Source: Gammaproteobacteria bacterium (lineage in GTDB: Bacteria > Pseudomonadota > Gammaproteobacteria > QNFE01). From it: a stretch of 56,771 bases of DNA. Both the position numbers and the translations under genes were made by a program. How positions within the stretch are numbered: the first letter of the stretch is position 1; every line of letters starts with the position of its first letter. Location: the NCBI GenBank assembly GCA_003645455.1, contig QNFE01000008.1, positions 1 to 56,771 on the forward strand. Direction: 5' to 3'. The notes under the pieces are model-generated. The model had not been told where the DNA came from and made no database searches. It saw only the letters and a program-made list of their open reading frames with translations. Positions 1 through 9,795 of this stretch are shown here, piece by piece.

Positions 1-119
1 ATAATAAACAGAACTACCAGAAAAAGATGCCTATTATACCATTTGTCGGTTGTTATGTCAAGGGTTATTTTATATGTTTGTTATTGAATACAAAAGGTTA
101 GATTGTTTTTAATGGCTGA

Positions 120-1961
120 CTAATTAAAAGAATTTTTTAATTTTGCGTATAACATCGGCAAAGCATGAGGCAGATGAGTTGGTTTGCGAATTAAAATATA
201 GTTTGAAGCTCCAAAAATATAAGGCAAATAATCAGATGCACTCTCGTCAATAGTCACACAAAAAACTTGTAGCCCCAATTTTTTTGCCTCAATGATGGAA
301 ATTTTAGTGTCTTCTACTCCATAACGGCTATCATATTTATCTAAATCATTCGGTTTGCCGTCTGTTAAGATTAATAATAATTTTTGCTCGCTCGGTTGTT
401 TTTGCAAAACTTTGGTAGATTTACGAATGGCAGCGCCCATTCTGGTATAAAATCCCGGTTTTATTTTGCTGATTCTGCCTCGTATGGTTGAATTATATTT
501 TTGATTAAATTCTTTGATAATATGATAACGGATATTTTGGCGATTTTTTGATGAAAAACCATAAATTGCAAATTCATCTTGCAAAGCATTAAGGCTCTCT
601 GAAAATAAAAATAAACTATCTTTAATAACATCAATAATCCGCATCTCAACGGATATTCCGCTATCAGTTGAAAGCGATAAATCGGCAAGCAAAAGACAAG
701 ATAAATCTCGTTGATTGTTATAGGTTTTGGTATATAAATTTGGCGGATATGAGTATTCAACTGCCTTTGCATATGAGACATAATCAACAAAACCATCAAT
801 ATCAATATCATCGCCGTTAGATTGATTTTTAAAAATTTGCTTTTTAGGCATTAACATTTGAAACTGGGCTTTGAGACGATTATTTATTTTTTGTAATCTT
901 TTTGGTAATTCACAGGGGGTAGCATCTGTGGCACATAATTCGGTTACAGCACAATAATCATCCTGCATTTGGCGTTTTTTATAATCATATTCTGGTAATA
1001 ACTCACCTTGTTTGATGATGGTATCGTCAGCGGCAGCAGAGGGTAAATCTAAATCAAATTTAACCGAGCCTGCTTTGCCCTGCTGTTCGCTTATACTTAA
1101 AACATCCAAATCATCGGCGGTATTGTTATTCGCCAAATCTTCATCATCGGAGTTTTTAAGAGTGTTGTTAGTATATTCGCTATGACTGAAAATATTTTCA
1201 AATCTGGTTAAAATCAAACCTGCTTTATTTTCTTTAAAATCCTCTCTTTTTGCTTGATATTTTTTATTTTTTACAGGTTTTTTTTGTTGTTTTTTATTTT
1301 TTTGCTTTTTTTGTTTGCAGTGAGTTTTTAATTTATCATTTATCTGCGGTTTTGGTGGGTTAGGATGTGACCATAAAATAACAGGCTGTGGGGCATTTTT
1401 TGCGATTGGGAGTTTATCTATGCTGCCAGGTTTCATCAAAGCATCAATAATTGCATTTTCTTGTTTTATATCATCTTGGTTATAATTTTTTGTTTGTTGT
1501 CTGTGGGTTATATGAGCGTCTGTTAAAAGTTTATATAATGGTTTTAATCCGGGATATTTTTTTAAGGTTTTAATCGTATTTTTTTGGTTATCAACAATCC
1601 AAGTTTTATAAGTTGTGTCCGCTACCGCATGCAAAGCACAAAGCCAAATATAAAGTTTATAATTTAAAGTTTTTGAGTTAAAAAAATCAATTTTTTCTGG
1701 CAAATAAAAACCCTCATCATCTTTATAACTCAAAGATACCTTTGTACCAGAGCCTGCTATCTTTTGCAAAATAGTTTGTTTGGCAAAGTGCTGGTGTTTA
1801 GCGACATTTTTAATCGGCAAACCTATTTCACCGCCGAGACCACAAAAAATAATTTGCAGTTTATGTTGAATTTTATTTAAAAAAATGGCTTGCTGAGGAT
1901 AAGTAGCAAGGGCTGCTTTGTGAATTATTTTGTGCCACAACTCTCCTATTTTATCTTCCAT
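120..1961 (-). CDS. norD: NorD/CbbO-like von Willebrand factor A protein
   Basis: 613-aa protein of the NorD/CbbO family, which works with MoxR-type AAA+ ATPases (NorQ/CbbQ) to activate nitric oxide reductase or Rubisco. The C-terminal third is a vWA domain with an intact MIDAS motif DLSLSTDS near residue 425, a TDGKPND loop, and the family ending (YGVEDTK, VTIDESASDYLPYIFG). The middle (about residues 200-240) is a lysine/glutamine-rich low-complexity linker. The start codon directly abuts a MITE whose end carries AAAGG four bases upstream, so its ribosome site is probably element-derived. No norCB, norQ or cbbQ lies in the window, so the NorD versus CbbO choice is open; the vWA assignment is firm. 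Confidence 0.8.
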   Translation of the reverse strand: MEDKIGELWHKIIHKAALATYPQQAIFLNKIQHKLQIIFCGLGGEIGLPIKNVAKHQHFAKQTILQKIAGSGTKVSLSYKDDEGFYLPEKIDFFNSKTLNYKLYIWLCALHAVADTTYKTWIVDNQKNTIKTLKKYPGLKPLYKLLTDAHITHRQQTKNYNQDDIKQENAIIDALMKPGSIDKLPIAKNAPQPVILWSHPNPPKPQINDKLKTHCKQKKQKNKKQQKKPVKNKKYQAKREDFKENKAGLILTRFENIFSHSEYTNNTLKNSDDEDLANNNTADDLDVLSISEQQGKAGSVKFDLDLPSAAADDTIIKQGELLPEYDYKKRQMQDDYCAVTELCATDATPCELPKRLQKINNRLKAQFQMLMPKKQIFKNQSNGDDIDIDGFVDYVSYAKAVEYSYPPNLYTKTYNNQRDLSCLLLADLSLSTDSGISVEMRIIDVIKDSLFLFSESLNALQDEFAIYGFSSKNRQNIRYHIIKEFNQKYNSTIRGRISKIKPGFYTRMGAAIRKSTKVLQKQPSEQKLLLILTDGKPNDLDKYDSRYGVEDTKISIIEAKKLGLQVFCVTIDESASDYLPYIFGASNYILIRKPTHLPHALPMLYAKLKNSFN

Positions 1962-2120
1962 GAGACCTTTGCATAATTTAAGTGCGATTTAGAATAATAA
2001 GAAAATAGTGCATATTTTATTAAAAAATGAGGAAAATGGCAAGTCCTTTGACGAATTTTTTGGTAAAATAGGTGCATTTTATTGTTGTTATAAAGTGTGC
2101 TTAAATTATGCAAAGGTCTC
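1962..2120. mobile_element. MITE copy 1 (about 159 bp)
   Basis: Begins GAGACCTTTGCATAATTTAAG and ends with the inverted copy ending CAAAGGTCTC. It encodes nothing convincing. It lies between the start of the norD-like gene and the end of leuD. The interior closely matches the copy at 25850-26008 (both contain a TTTTATTGTTGTTATA block). Confidence 0.9.
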
Positions 2121-2125
2121 ATAAT

Positions 2126-2767
2126 TTATACGAAAATCCACGGTTCTGTTTTTTGTCGTTGTTTTTCATAATTTTTTATATCAGATGAATGTTGTAAAAT
2201 CATCGCAATATCATCTAATCCATTCAACAAACGATGTTTTTTTGCTTCATCAATATTAAAATTAAAAACCATATCATTATTATCAGTTGAAATAGTCTGT
2301 TTTTCTAAATCAATTTTTAAAGATAGGTTATGATTTTTTTGACACTTGGCAAATATAGTGTTGATTTCATCAGCAGATAACACAATCGGCAAAACTCCGT
2401 TTTTAAAACAATTATTAAAAAATATATCAGCAAAAGATGGGGCAATGACAACTTTAAAACCAAAGTCCGCCAACGCCCATACAGCATGTTCACGAGACGA
2501 ACCACAGCCAAAATTTTCATCAGCCAATAAAATTTGTGCTGCATTATATGGCGATTTATTTAACACAAAATCCGGATTTAATCGCCGAGAAGATATGTCA
2601 GTTTCTAAATCACCCATATCCAAATAACGCCAGTCATCAAATAAATACGGACCAAAGCCAGTTTTTTTAATTGACTTTAAATATTGTTTGGGAATAATCG
2701 CATCTGTATCAACATTTGCTTTATTCAACGATGCCACAATGGCAGTAAAAGTTTTAAATTTTTTCAT
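2126..2767 (-). CDS. leuD: 3-isopropylmalate dehydratase small subunit
   Basis: 213 aa, the normal length for LeuD. With LeuC it isomerises 2- to 3-isopropylmalate in leucine synthesis. Family landmarks are the N-terminal NVDTDAIIPKQYLKSI, then ENFGCGSSREHAVWAL near residues 85-100 (the swivelling-domain substrate loop), and FFNNCFKNGVLPI. In most bacteria leuD directly follows leuC; here about 3 kb of accessory genes separates them, all on the same strand, so co-transcription may be weakened. The stop lies a few bases from a MITE. Confidence 0.95.
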   Translation of the reverse strand: MKKFKTFTAIVASLNKANVDTDAIIPKQYLKSIKKTGFGPYLFDDWRYLDMGDLETDISSRRLNPDFVLNKSPYNAAQILLADENFGCGSSREHAVWALADFGFKVVIAPSFADIFFNNCFKNGVLPIVLSADEINTIFAKCQKNHNLSLKIDLEKQTISTDNNDMVFNFNIDEAKKHRLLNGLDDIAMILQHSSDIKNYEKQRQKTEPWIFV

Positions 2768-2835
2768 ATGTTTATCCTAAAAAGTCTAAATAACTGTGGT
2801 AATTATTAAAATTGTTATACATAAAGAAAAGAATC

Positions 2836-3024
2836 CGTCATAACGAGGCGGACGGATAAAGCGATGCAAAACAAATAATAATCCGCCGTGGTTATCTCGT
2901 GTTATTATTCACTCTCTCTGCTTTTAGTCTTGTTTTGTCACAAGTTTAGTGCATGCACAGCGAGATTGCCACGGCGGTTTGTTGTTACATGTTCTCTTTA
3001 TTTTCCGTCCGCCTCGCAATGACG
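2836..3024. repeat. Composite inverted repeat, intergenic
   Basis: The outer arms 2836-2856 and 3004-3024 are near-perfect inverted copies (CGTCAT..CGAGGCGGACGGA and its complement). Inside, CCGCCGTGG at 2883-2891 pairs with CCACGGCGG at 2969-2977. The same modules recur at 11455-11685, partly at 29928-30195. It is much more GC-rich than its surroundings and carries no gene. Confidence 0.8.
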
Positions 3025-3043
3025 AGAACCCATATTGTATCTT

Positions 3044-3286
3044 TTATTTTGTAAAATGGTATAAATGCTCATATATTTCTTTGCGATTAAAATTATAATT
3101 TTCAGGCAAGTTTGTTCTTAATTTTTTTGCAGTCTTTTCAAGATCTTTAAAAGTTTTTTTCTGCTTTGGCTTGCTTGAAATTGGTTTCACTAAAACTTTC
3201 ACTTCATAACCTTTTAATTCTTTTGGAAAACCAAAAAACTTACAAATTTCATCACCACTTTGGATGGAACTATATTCAGATAACAT
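3044..3286 (-). CDS. Uncharacterised 80-aa protein
   Basis: I do not recognise a family. It is a lysine-rich soluble protein with no signal peptide or membrane segment. A good AGGAG lies at the right distance upstream of the ATG, and it is 43 bases downstream of the frameshifted HARE-HTH gene on the same strand, so it is probably a real accessory gene. Its size and setting (beside Fic and DUF488) would suit an antitoxin or small regulator, but nothing in the sequence proves that. Confidence 0.5.
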   Translation of the reverse strand: MLSEYSSIQSGDEICKFFGFPKELKGYEVKVLVKPISSKPKQKKTFKDLEKTAKKLRTNLPENYNFNRKEIYEHLYHFTK

Positions 3287-3329
3287 AACTATTCTCCTTT
3301 TATAAATTTACTCATATAATTTTAATGCC

Positions 3330-4323
3330 TCAATTGGTTGCTTCTGTTTCTATTGCATCTTTTTCAAATGGAATGTTTTTGTCTTTACAATATTGCTCTA
3401 TTTCTTTGTCGCCCTCTAAATATTTATCGCAATAACCAATTAGTTCATTTTTTGTTGATTTAAAATATTTGCTTTTTGCTGTCAATAATTTTTCAACTAA
3501 TTCAATAAATTTACGATAATTTTCATTCACATTGCAAAGTTTGTCTATTGTTTTAAAATCTAACTCTTTGAATTTTGCTTGATATAATATTTTGCTCTCA
3601 AATGGATTAGCTTTTAATTCAATAACTCCAATACCAAAAGACTGGTTTAATCTTTCCATCTCATCTTTTAAATTATCCCCAATTTCAAATGCCACCAAAT
3701 AACCATAATTAGCCCAACTGGAATTAGAGACTGCTTGAAAAAAATATTCTTTTAACTCGTAGTCCGTTTTAATGTCTCTTTTTAGTTCATAAGATATTAG
3801 TTTTAAGGTATCAGTTTTTTGCAAAACATCAATAAAAGTTTTGCCAATTTCTGTTTTTAAAGTTAAAAAACTCACCCCAACCATATCTGGATGAATCCAT
3901 TTTTGGTTTCTATCTTTGCGGTTTTTTGACTTTTCATGAATAATTGTTTTTGCATAAGTATTTTTACTGCTCAAATTAAGTGCTAAACAATTTATGTAAA
4001 TCTCTCTCTTTATATGTTTTTTTGCTCGTATCTGTCTTATTGTTAGCAACCTGAATACTTTCAAATTCGCTACCAATATCCGATTCGTGTTTTGACAAAT
4101 AGTAAAAATAGAAACTACCACCTTTTTTGATTCTTTGAACTCTTGCATCATTGTTTCTGATAAAACTACCTAATACGGCTGATATTGTTCCTTCTGGCGT
4201 TTTGCCAACACCAAAATCATAATAGCTATTGGTTCTTATATGTTTATAAACATCCATGCTTGTTGATGGTTTTTGCAAATCATCTAAGCTTTTTAATATT
4301 GCCTCTTTCATTGTCATGCTCAT
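3330..4323 (-). pseudogene. HARE-HTH (COG2958-like) regulator, frameshifted
   Basis: Two overlapping reading frames make one protein of about 331 aa. The first (from 4323, with AGGAG upstream) has an N-terminal HARE-HTH winged helix (MTMKEAILKSLDDL...GTISAVLGSFI...GSFYFYYL) and runs to KERDLHKLFST then stop. The second continues in another frame from NLSSKNTYAKTIIHEKSKN to the end at 3330. Removing one A of the run near 3974-3980 restores S-T-Y-L-S-S-K. A real single-base insertion or an assembly error would both explain this. The C-terminal part, ending in a helical region with WIHPDMVGVSF, resembles a domain found behind such winged helices, possibly nuclease-like. Confidence 0.75.
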
Positions 4324-4333
4324 TTTTTTACTC

Positions 4334-4450
4334 CTAAATTGTTGAAAATAAATAACCTTTGGTGGCAGTGTCACATAAAAAAGTGCAAAATTCGGCACCT
4401 TGCCTACCCTTAAAATTGTGATCGGATATGTGCGTACAATATTTGTCTTT
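4334..4450 (-). repeat. Diverged duplicate of the leuC 3' end
   Basis: Encodes the terminal 38 residues of the DUF488 ORF. It aligns with the leuC tail ([27 protein letters not shown]) except for a six-codon deletion and several substitutions. Both copies share TTGTTGAAAA followed closely by AATAACCTTT at the stop end. The divergence argues against a fresh target duplication. Confidence 0.75.
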
Positions 4451-5065
4451 TTTTGATTCATGCTTAATTGTTATTGAGTTATAAGCAATATCTTTATTTC
4501 TCAATTTATAAGCTGTTTGTATTTGCAAAGCTTTTGTTATGCTTGGATTTAATAAATCTGCCTTTGGAAGTTTTTTATCATATTTTTTTAGAAGTTGTTG
4601 TTCTAATATTTTTTGAGAAACTATTTTATCAGGATAAATATGCTCTACTTCTATTGAATTGTTTGTTAAAAATTCAGATACAAGCCCAAATCTGTGGCAA
4701 TCAAAAGCTTCTTTTTCGGAACACATCAAAGATATATTGTATCCTTTTGTTATGCCTGCATCTATTCTTGTGATGCCGTCTTGAAAAGATTTTATTTCTT
4801 GTACTTTTTTAAAATTAACCTTGCCGTCGCCAAATAATAAATTTTTATCTTCATATTTGGCACCCAATAGATCACCCATAAAAATATAATATATTTTCTT
4901 TTCTTGTAAATAATTTTTTAATGTTTCTCTGTTATATTGGGAGGCAAATCTGCTGTATGGTATACTTCGCACATCTACAATAGTATCAATGTTGTTTTTT
5001 TTCAACAACAAAATAAAATCATCAATTTCGTGTGTTGAGTGCCCAATTGTATAAACTCTGTTCAT
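4334..5065 (-). CDS. DUF488 family protein with leuC-derived tail
   Basis: About 244 aa from the ATG at 5065 (AGAGG upstream); an in-frame ATG at 5089 is less likely. DUF488 proteins are of unknown biochemical function. Landmarks are YTIGHSTHEIDDF, IDTIVDVRSIPYS, MGDLLGAKY, and a conserved LMCSEKEAFDCHR. The last 38 residues are not DUF488-like: they contain HNFKGRQGAE and end KGYLFSTI, matching the C-terminus of LeuC encoded 1.4 kb away. So the gene's 3' end was replaced by, or inserted into, a copy of the leuC tail. It lies between Fic and the HARE-HTH pseudogene on the same strand. Confidence 0.8.
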   Translation of the reverse strand: MNRVYTIGHSTHEIDDFILLLKKNNIDTIVDVRSIPYSRFASQYNRETLKNYLQEKKIYYIFMGDLLGAKYEDKNLLFGDGKVNFKKVQEIKSFQDGITRIDAGITKGYNISLMCSEKEAFDCHRFGLVSEFLTNNSIEVEHIYPDKIVSQKILEQQLLKKYDKKLPKADLLNPSITKALQIQTAYKLRNKDIAYNSITIKHESKKDKYCTHISDHNFKGRQGAEFCTFLCDTATKGYLFSTI

Positions 5066-5093
5066 AATACCTCTATCATAATTTACCACTTTA

Positions 5094-5780
5094 TTATTCT
5101 ATTAACTCTAAACTATTTTTAATTCCTCGTTCTAAAAATTTACATAAATCATCTTTGTTGTTTATAACATTCAAATAATCGCTCCTATTTTCATTTTTAA
5201 TCAGTGGTGGTATAATATTATTTTGAATAGCTTGATATGCCATAATCAATCTACCAACTCGTCCGTTGCCATCAGCAAAGGGATGAATTTTTTCAAATTG
5301 AATATGAAAATTCGCTATATCCATTAAGTTCATATTGTTATTATTTTTTGTCGTATATAATAAATTTTCCATATCATTATCTATCATATGCGGCAAGGAT
5401 AATTTTATATCTGTGCCTTTTATTTGTCGCTCATCTAATCTATATGCTCCGATTGGTTTGCATACATATTCGGGCGATATTTTAAGAGCATATTCAAACA
5501 TTATAGCATGAATATCTTTAATAAAACTACTATTTATAACATTATTTTTATCTGATGCTTCACGAACAATTACATCATATGTTTTGGCAAAACCTAAGAT
5601 TACAAGTTGCTCGCCAAGTGGTCTGTTCTCTGCGGTTTTCCCTAACTCTAATAATTTTTTTGTCTCGCCAAATGATAGGGTTGTGCCTTCCATCGCATTA
5701 GAGTGATGAGTGATTTCTAATCGCAAATTACGAAAAAGTTGCTCTCTTTGTTTTATTGTTAATTTGTCTAATTGTTGCAT
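5094..5780 (-). CDS. Fic domain protein (AMPylation-type)
   Basis: 228 aa. The Fic core motif HPFADGNGRVGR is complete at residues 166-177, including the catalytic His and the anion-binding GNGR, so the enzyme should transfer AMP (or another nucleotide group) to a target hydroxyl. An N-terminal SNAMEG at residues 27-32 fits the autoinhibitory (S/T)xxxE(G/N) motif, here within the same protein and N-terminal (class II layout), so no separate antitoxin is needed. It ends 28 bases before the DUF488 start and begins 9 bases after leuC stops. It is part of the island inserted between leuC and leuD. The target is unknown. Confidence 0.88.
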   Translation of the reverse strand: MQQLDKLTIKQREQLFRNLRLEITHHSNAMEGTTLSFGETKKLLELGKTAENRPLGEQLVILGFAKTYDVIVREASDKNNVINSSFIKDIHAIMFEYALKISPEYVCKPIGAYRLDERQIKGTDIKLSLPHMIDNDMENLLYTTKNNNNMNLMDIANFHIQFEKIHPFADGNGRVGRLIMAYQAIQNNIIPPLIKNENRSDYLNVINNKDDLCKFLERGIKNSLELIE

Positions 5781-5789
5781 TATGTTTTT

Positions 5790-7178
5790 TTAAATTGTTG
5801 AAAACAAATAACCTTTTATAGCGGACATAACCGCGGTGGCAGGGCTGCATAAATGAGTGCGCGAGCCTGCTCCCTGTCTGCCTTCAAAATTGCGGTTTGA
5901 GGTTGAGGCACATCTGTCGCCTTTCTCTAATTTATCATCGTTCATCGCCAAACACATCGAGCAACCAGGGTTTCGCCATTGAAAACCTGCATTTTTAAAA
6001 ATCTTATCAAGCCCCAATTTTTCTGCTTGTTGTTTTATTTGCCCTGATCCTGGCACCACCAGAGCTAATTTAATGTTATCCGCTATTTTTTTGCCATCAA
6101 TCATAGAGGCTGCAATTTTTAAATCCTCCAACCTGCCATTCGTGCAAGAGCCGATAAACGCCTTATCAATTTTTATATCTGTTATTTTTTGATTTGGTTT
6201 TAAATCCATATAATTCAAGGCATTTTGAATTGATTTTTTGTTTGTTTTATCTTTTTCATTTTGAGGATCTGGAATTTGTCCGTCAATGTCTGCGACCATT
6301 TGTGGTGAAGTCCCCCATGTAACCTGTGGGCTTATGTCGTCAGCATTAAATGTAATAGTTTTATCAAATTCAGCTCCATCATCAGATTTTAAAGTTTGCC
6401 AATATGTGACTGCCTTTTGCCAATTTTGCTTTTTTGGTGAATATGGTTTGTTTTTAAAATATTCAATAGTTTTGTTATCAACGGCGATTAAACCAGATCT
6501 TGCCCCTGCCTCAATTGCCATATTACACAAAGTCATTCGTGATTCAATTGATAAATTTTCAATCGCCTCGCCTGCAAATTCTATTGCATATCCTGTGGCG
6601 CCCGCTGTGCCGATTTGTCCGATAACATATAAAGCCAAATCTTTTGCATATACACCGTTTTTTAATTTGCCGTTAATTTTTATCAACATTGTTTTTGATT
6701 TTTTTATTATCAGACAATTTGTTGCCATCACCGCCTCCACCTCTGAGGTGCCGATACCAAATGCCAAAGCGGCAAAAGCCCCATGAGTTGAGGTGTGTGA
6801 ATCTCCGCAAACGACCGTTGTGCCTGGCAACGTAAAACCCTGTTCTGGACCCATAATATGCACTATGCCTTGTTCTATATCGCCCATCTTATATTGAGTT
6901 AAATTGTAAGTTTTACAATTTTCACTTAATGTCTCTAATTGTTTGATAGCAGTTTTATCAGTTGTTATTCCCACAGTTGGCACATTGTGATCTTCCACGG
7001 CAAGAATTGATTTTTTTCGCCATATATCTCGTTTATTTATTTGCAAACCTTCAAAGGCTTGTGGGCTTGTCACCTCATGCACGAGATGGCGATCAATATA
7101 TAATAAAACCGTTGAGTCGTCTAATTTTTTAACTGTATGGCTATCTAATAATTTTTGATATAAAGTTTTGATTGTCAT
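5790..7178 (-). CDS. leuC: 3-isopropylmalate dehydratase large subunit
   Basis: 462 aa, normal for the aconitase-family LeuC. The 4Fe-4S ligands are visible as C345 (GSCTNGR), C406 and C409 (NPGCSMC). [13 protein letters not shown] near 123-133 and [11 protein letters not shown] near 425-436 are active-site signatures. The gene begins by a 4-base ATGA overlap with a tiny lipoprotein gene and is followed by Fic, not leuD. Its 3' end is the site that was duplicated next to DUF488. Confidence 0.97.
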   Translation of the reverse strand: MTIKTLYQKLLDSHTVKKLDDSTVLLYIDRHLVHEVTSPQAFEGLQINKRDIWRKKSILAVEDHNVPTVGITTDKTAIKQLETLSENCKTYNLTQYKMGDIEQGIVHIMGPEQGFTLPGTTVVCGDSHTSTHGAFAALAFGIGTSEVEAVMATNCLIIKKSKTMLIKINGKLKNGVYAKDLALYVIGQIGTAGATGYAIEFAGEAIENLSIESRMTLCNMAIEAGARSGLIAVDNKTIEYFKNKPYSPKKQNWQKAVTYWQTLKSDDGAEFDKTITFNADDISPQVTWGTSPQMVADIDGQIPDPQNEKDKTNKKSIQNALNYMDLKPNQKITDIKIDKAFIGSCTNGRLEDLKIAASMIDGKKIADNIKLALVVPGSGQIKQQAEKLGLDKIFKNAGFQWRNPGCSMCLAMNDDKLEKGDRCASTSNRNFEGRQGAGSRTHLCSPATAVMSAIKGYLFSTI

Positions 7179-7279
7179 TTTTTTGGTTGCTCCTTGTCGT
7201 CTGGAATATACAAGTCGTCTTTATAACCACAGGATATGGTTAAAAATAAAACGGCAAAAATAAGGATAAGTTTTTTCAT
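7175..7279 (-). CDS. lptM: LptM/YifL-type small lipoprotein
   Basis: A 34-codon gene read directly from the minus strand. It starts [17 protein letters not shown], a clear lipoprotein signal with the lipidated Cys at residue 17, followed by [17 protein letters not shown]. The C-G-x-K-x-x-L-Y-x-P pattern after the Cys matches the LptM (YifL) family, which helps the LPS translocon protein LptD fold. Its stop overlaps the leuC start by four bases, so leuC is probably translationally coupled to it. Family assignment rests on one short motif. Confidence 0.75.
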   Translation of the reverse strand: MKKLILIFAVLFLTISCGYKDDLYIPDDKEQPKK

Positions 7280-7288
7280 TATAGGGTC

Positions 7289-7738
7289 TCACTTTATAAG
7301 TTTATCAATTTCATCACGAAACTCCTGCATATCTTTGAAACTACGATACACAGAGGCAAAACGAATATAAGCAATTTTGTCAATTTTTTTTAAATGTTTC
7401 ATAAGCTCTTGTCCGATTCTTTGGCTACTTATTTCACGGTTACCGTTTTTAATAAGATATTGTTTTATTTTATCAATAATCTGTTCTATTTTCTCAGAGG
7501 ACACAGGTCTTTTCTCGGCTGCTTTTAATAAACCTGCTCTGATTTTACTCTCATCAAATGTCACACAAGTTTTGTCATTTTTAATAATCCGAGGCAGATT
7601 TAAAGATGATTTTTCATAGGTTGTAAAGCGCTCAGAGCATTTTTTGCACTCACGGCGTCTGCGAACTTGGTTGTCATCAACTACCTCACGAGAGTCAATA
7701 ACCTGGGTATCATCCGCACGACAAAAAGGGCATTTCAT
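7289..7738 (-). CDS. nrdR: Transcriptional repressor NrdR
   Basis: 149 aa from the ATG that gives the canonical MKCPFC start; an upstream in-frame ATG at 7807 would overlap glyA and is rejected. NrdR represses ribonucleotide reductase genes in response to bound ATP/dATP. The N-terminal zinc ribbon (CPFC and CKKC), the RRRRECKKC stretch and the ATP-cone (residues about 49-139) are all present. It is 7 bases downstream of glyA, a common arrangement. Confidence 0.96.
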   Translation of the reverse strand: MKCPFCRADDTQVIDSREVVDDNQVRRRRECKKCSERFTTYEKSSLNLPRIIKNDKTCVTFDESKIRAGLLKAAEKRPVSSEKIEQIIDKIKQYLIKNGNREISSQRIGQELMKHLKKIDKIAYIRFASVYRSFKDMQEFRDEIDKLIK

Positions 7739-7745
7739 TTGTTTG

Positions 7746-9002
7746 TTAAGGTGTGTAAACAGGGTAAGATTTACAAAGTTTTTCAGCCTGTTGTCTGATA
7801 CCGTCAATCAAACTTTGATTATTCAAATCAGATAAAATATCACAAATCCAATTTGCAATTTGTTGTGATTCTTTTTCTTTAAAACCACGGGTAGTAATCG
7901 CCGCTGTGCCAATTCTAAGCCCTGAGGTTATAAAAGGGGATTGCGGGTCATTTGGCACAGAGTTTTTGTTAGTTGTAATGTTAGCTTTTGCCAAAGCATT
8001 ATCGGCATCTTTACCTGTAATATTTTTGTCAATCAAACTTAATAAAAACATATGATTTTCTGTGCCACCTGATACAACATCAAAACCTTTTTGGATAAAA
8101 ACCTCTGCCATGGTTTTGGCATTTTTTATAACCTGTTGTTGATAGGTTTTAAAATCTAGGGTTGCAGCCTCTTTAAAACAGATGGCTTTGCCTGCGATAA
8201 TGTGCATAAGCGGTCCGCCTTGGGTGCCGGGGAAAACAATAGAATTTAATTTTTTTTCAATTTCTGGATTTTTTCGGGCCAAAATCAAGCCGCCTCTTGG
8301 TCCTCGCAGGGTTTTATGGGTCGTGCTGGTTGTAACATCGGCAATCTGACAAGGGTTAGGATAACATTCTGCTGCCACAAGTCCTGCAATATGTGCCATA
8401 TCTACTAATAAATATGCACCAATACTATCGGCAATAGAGCGAAACTTATTCCAGTCCACTATTTGTGAATAAGCAGAAAATCCTGCGACAATCATTCGTG
8501 GTTTGTGTTCCTGTGCTAATTTTTCAACCTCGTCATAATCAATCTTACCTGTTTTATTATCAATTCCATATGAAACAGAGTTAAAAACCTTGCCTGAAAA
8601 ATTAACCTTTGAGCCGTGAGTGAGATGCCCACCATCTGCCAGACTCATCCCTAACACCGTATCTCCTGCATTCAACAGGGCAAAATAAACTGCCAAATTC
8701 GCAGAAGACCCAGAGTGCGGTTGGACATTAGCATAATCAGCCCCAAATAAATCTTTTGCTCGGTTTATTGCTAACTCTTCAACAACATCAACATTTTGAC
8801 AGCCGCCATAATATCTTTTATACGGATAACCCTCGGCATATTTATTAGTTAACACCGAACCACAGGCCTCTAATATATAGGTGCTGGTATAGTTTTCTGA
8901 GGCGATAAGTTCAATGTGTATCTCTTGGCGGGTTTTCTCGTTTTCAATAGCATTAAAAATCTGCTCGTCAAAATCTTGCAAAGAATTAGAATAGGAATGC
9001 AT
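7746..9002 (-). CDS. glyA: Serine hydroxymethyltransferase
   Basis: 418 aa, full length. A PLP enzyme interconverting serine and glycine with tetrahydrofolate, the main source of one-carbon units. The PLP lysine is K230 in [25 protein letters not shown] near the N-terminus and [11 protein letters not shown] are the usual cofactor and substrate loops. It leads a glyA-nrdR pair; leuC follows after the small lipoprotein gene. Confidence 0.97.
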   Translation of the reverse strand: MHSYSNSLQDFDEQIFNAIENEKTRQEIHIELIASENYTSTYILEACGSVLTNKYAEGYPYKRYYGGCQNVDVVEELAINRAKDLFGADYANVQPHSGSSANLAVYFALLNAGDTVLGMSLADGGHLTHGSKVNFSGKVFNSVSYGIDNKTGKIDYDEVEKLAQEHKPRMIVAGFSAYSQIVDWNKFRSIADSIGAYLLVDMAHIAGLVAAECYPNPCQIADVTTSTTHKTLRGPRGGLILARKNPEIEKKLNSIVFPGTQGGPLMHIIAGKAICFKEAATLDFKTYQQQVIKNAKTMAEVFIQKGFDVVSGGTENHMFLLSLIDKNITGKDADNALAKANITTNKNSVPNDPQSPFITSGLRIGTAAITTRGFKEKESQQIANWICDILSDLNNQSLIDGIRQQAEKLCKSYPVYTP

Positions 9003-9120
9003 AAGAATATAATTTTAAAATAAAATGACCATTGTAACACTTTACAAAAATTATCATCACTATTTTTGTTGCTATTAAGGTTTTAAAGCACTATCAGGTT
9101 ATCCCTCTAATTGGTAAATT

Positions 9121-9795
9121 TTATTGTAATTTAAATTTAACTGGAATGCGATACATTACCGCAACTGCTGTGCCTTTTATTAAAGCCGGTGAAAATTTTG
9201 ATTTTTTAATGGCATCAACTGCTGCTTTATCAAAAAGATTACCAGCACTTTTTTTAATCTTTACTTGTCGCACCTTGCCATATTTATCTATTAAAGCTTC
9301 AATCACAACTGTTGCTTGTTTATTTTGAGTCTGCATCTGTTTGGGGTATTCTGGGATAATCTTGCTAATAAATCTTGGCACTGAGGTAAGTTTAAAAAGT
9401 GGCACAGGAGTCGGTAGAGAATTTATAGCAGTTTTTTTTGTCGTATTTTTGTTCTTAGTTTTTGTTATTTTTTTTGGTGGCATTTCTTTGGGTGTTGTGG
9501 CTTGGGCTTTTTTTTGTCTGCTAATTTGCTTTTTTTTAATTTTTGTGAGATTTACTTTTTTTATTTTTTTTGGTGGTTTCTTTGAGGTTTTACTTTTTTT
9601 CAAAGTTTTTGGTGGTTTTTTTACAACAGGTTTATTCTTAACAGGTGGCGTCCATACAACAAAATCTAATTGTAAAATTTGTGGTTTTTTATCTTTGATT
9701 TTTTGCGAATACTGGCTTAATAATGACAAGCAATAAAAACTAATCAAACCTGCCATCAAAAAAGCAATCGGATGATTTTTATTTAACAGGTTCAT
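9121..9795 (-). CDS. tonB: TonB family energy transducer
   Basis: 224 aa. One N-terminal membrane anchor (about residues 10-27) is followed by a long Pro/Lys-rich periplasmic spacer (VVKKPPKTLKKSKTSKKPPKK) and a C-terminal TonB domain (about 135-224: VPRFISKIIPEYP, VVIEALIDKYGKVRQVKI, AAVDAIKKSKFSPA). It carries proton-motive energy from ExbBD to outer membrane receptors. It overlaps exbD by 17 bases and is the last gene of exbB-exbD-tonB. No receptor gene is nearby; fur lies in the window but 30 kb away. Confidence 0.92.
   Translation of the reverse strand: MNLLNKNHPIAFLMAGLISFYCLSLLSQYSQKIKDKKPQILQLDFVVWTPPVKNKPVVKKPPKTLKKSKTSKKPPKKIKKVNLTKIKKKQISRQKKAQATTPKEMPPKKITKTKNKNTTKKTAINSLPTPVPLFKLTSVPRFISKIIPEYPKQMQTQNKQATVVIEALIDKYGKVRQVKIKKSAGNLFDKAAVDAIKKSKFSPALIKGTAVAVMYRIPVKFKLQ

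Noticed and set aside
4890-5065. Fic plus DUF488 as a toxin-antitoxin pair
   Set aside because: The Fic protein carries its own SNAMEG inhibitory motif, so a separate antitoxin is not needed; DUF488 is not a known antitoxin.
9341-9736. 131-codon ORF antisense to tonB
   Set aside because: Phe/Val-rich mirror of the Lys/Pro-rich TonB spacer; tonB is clearly the real gene.
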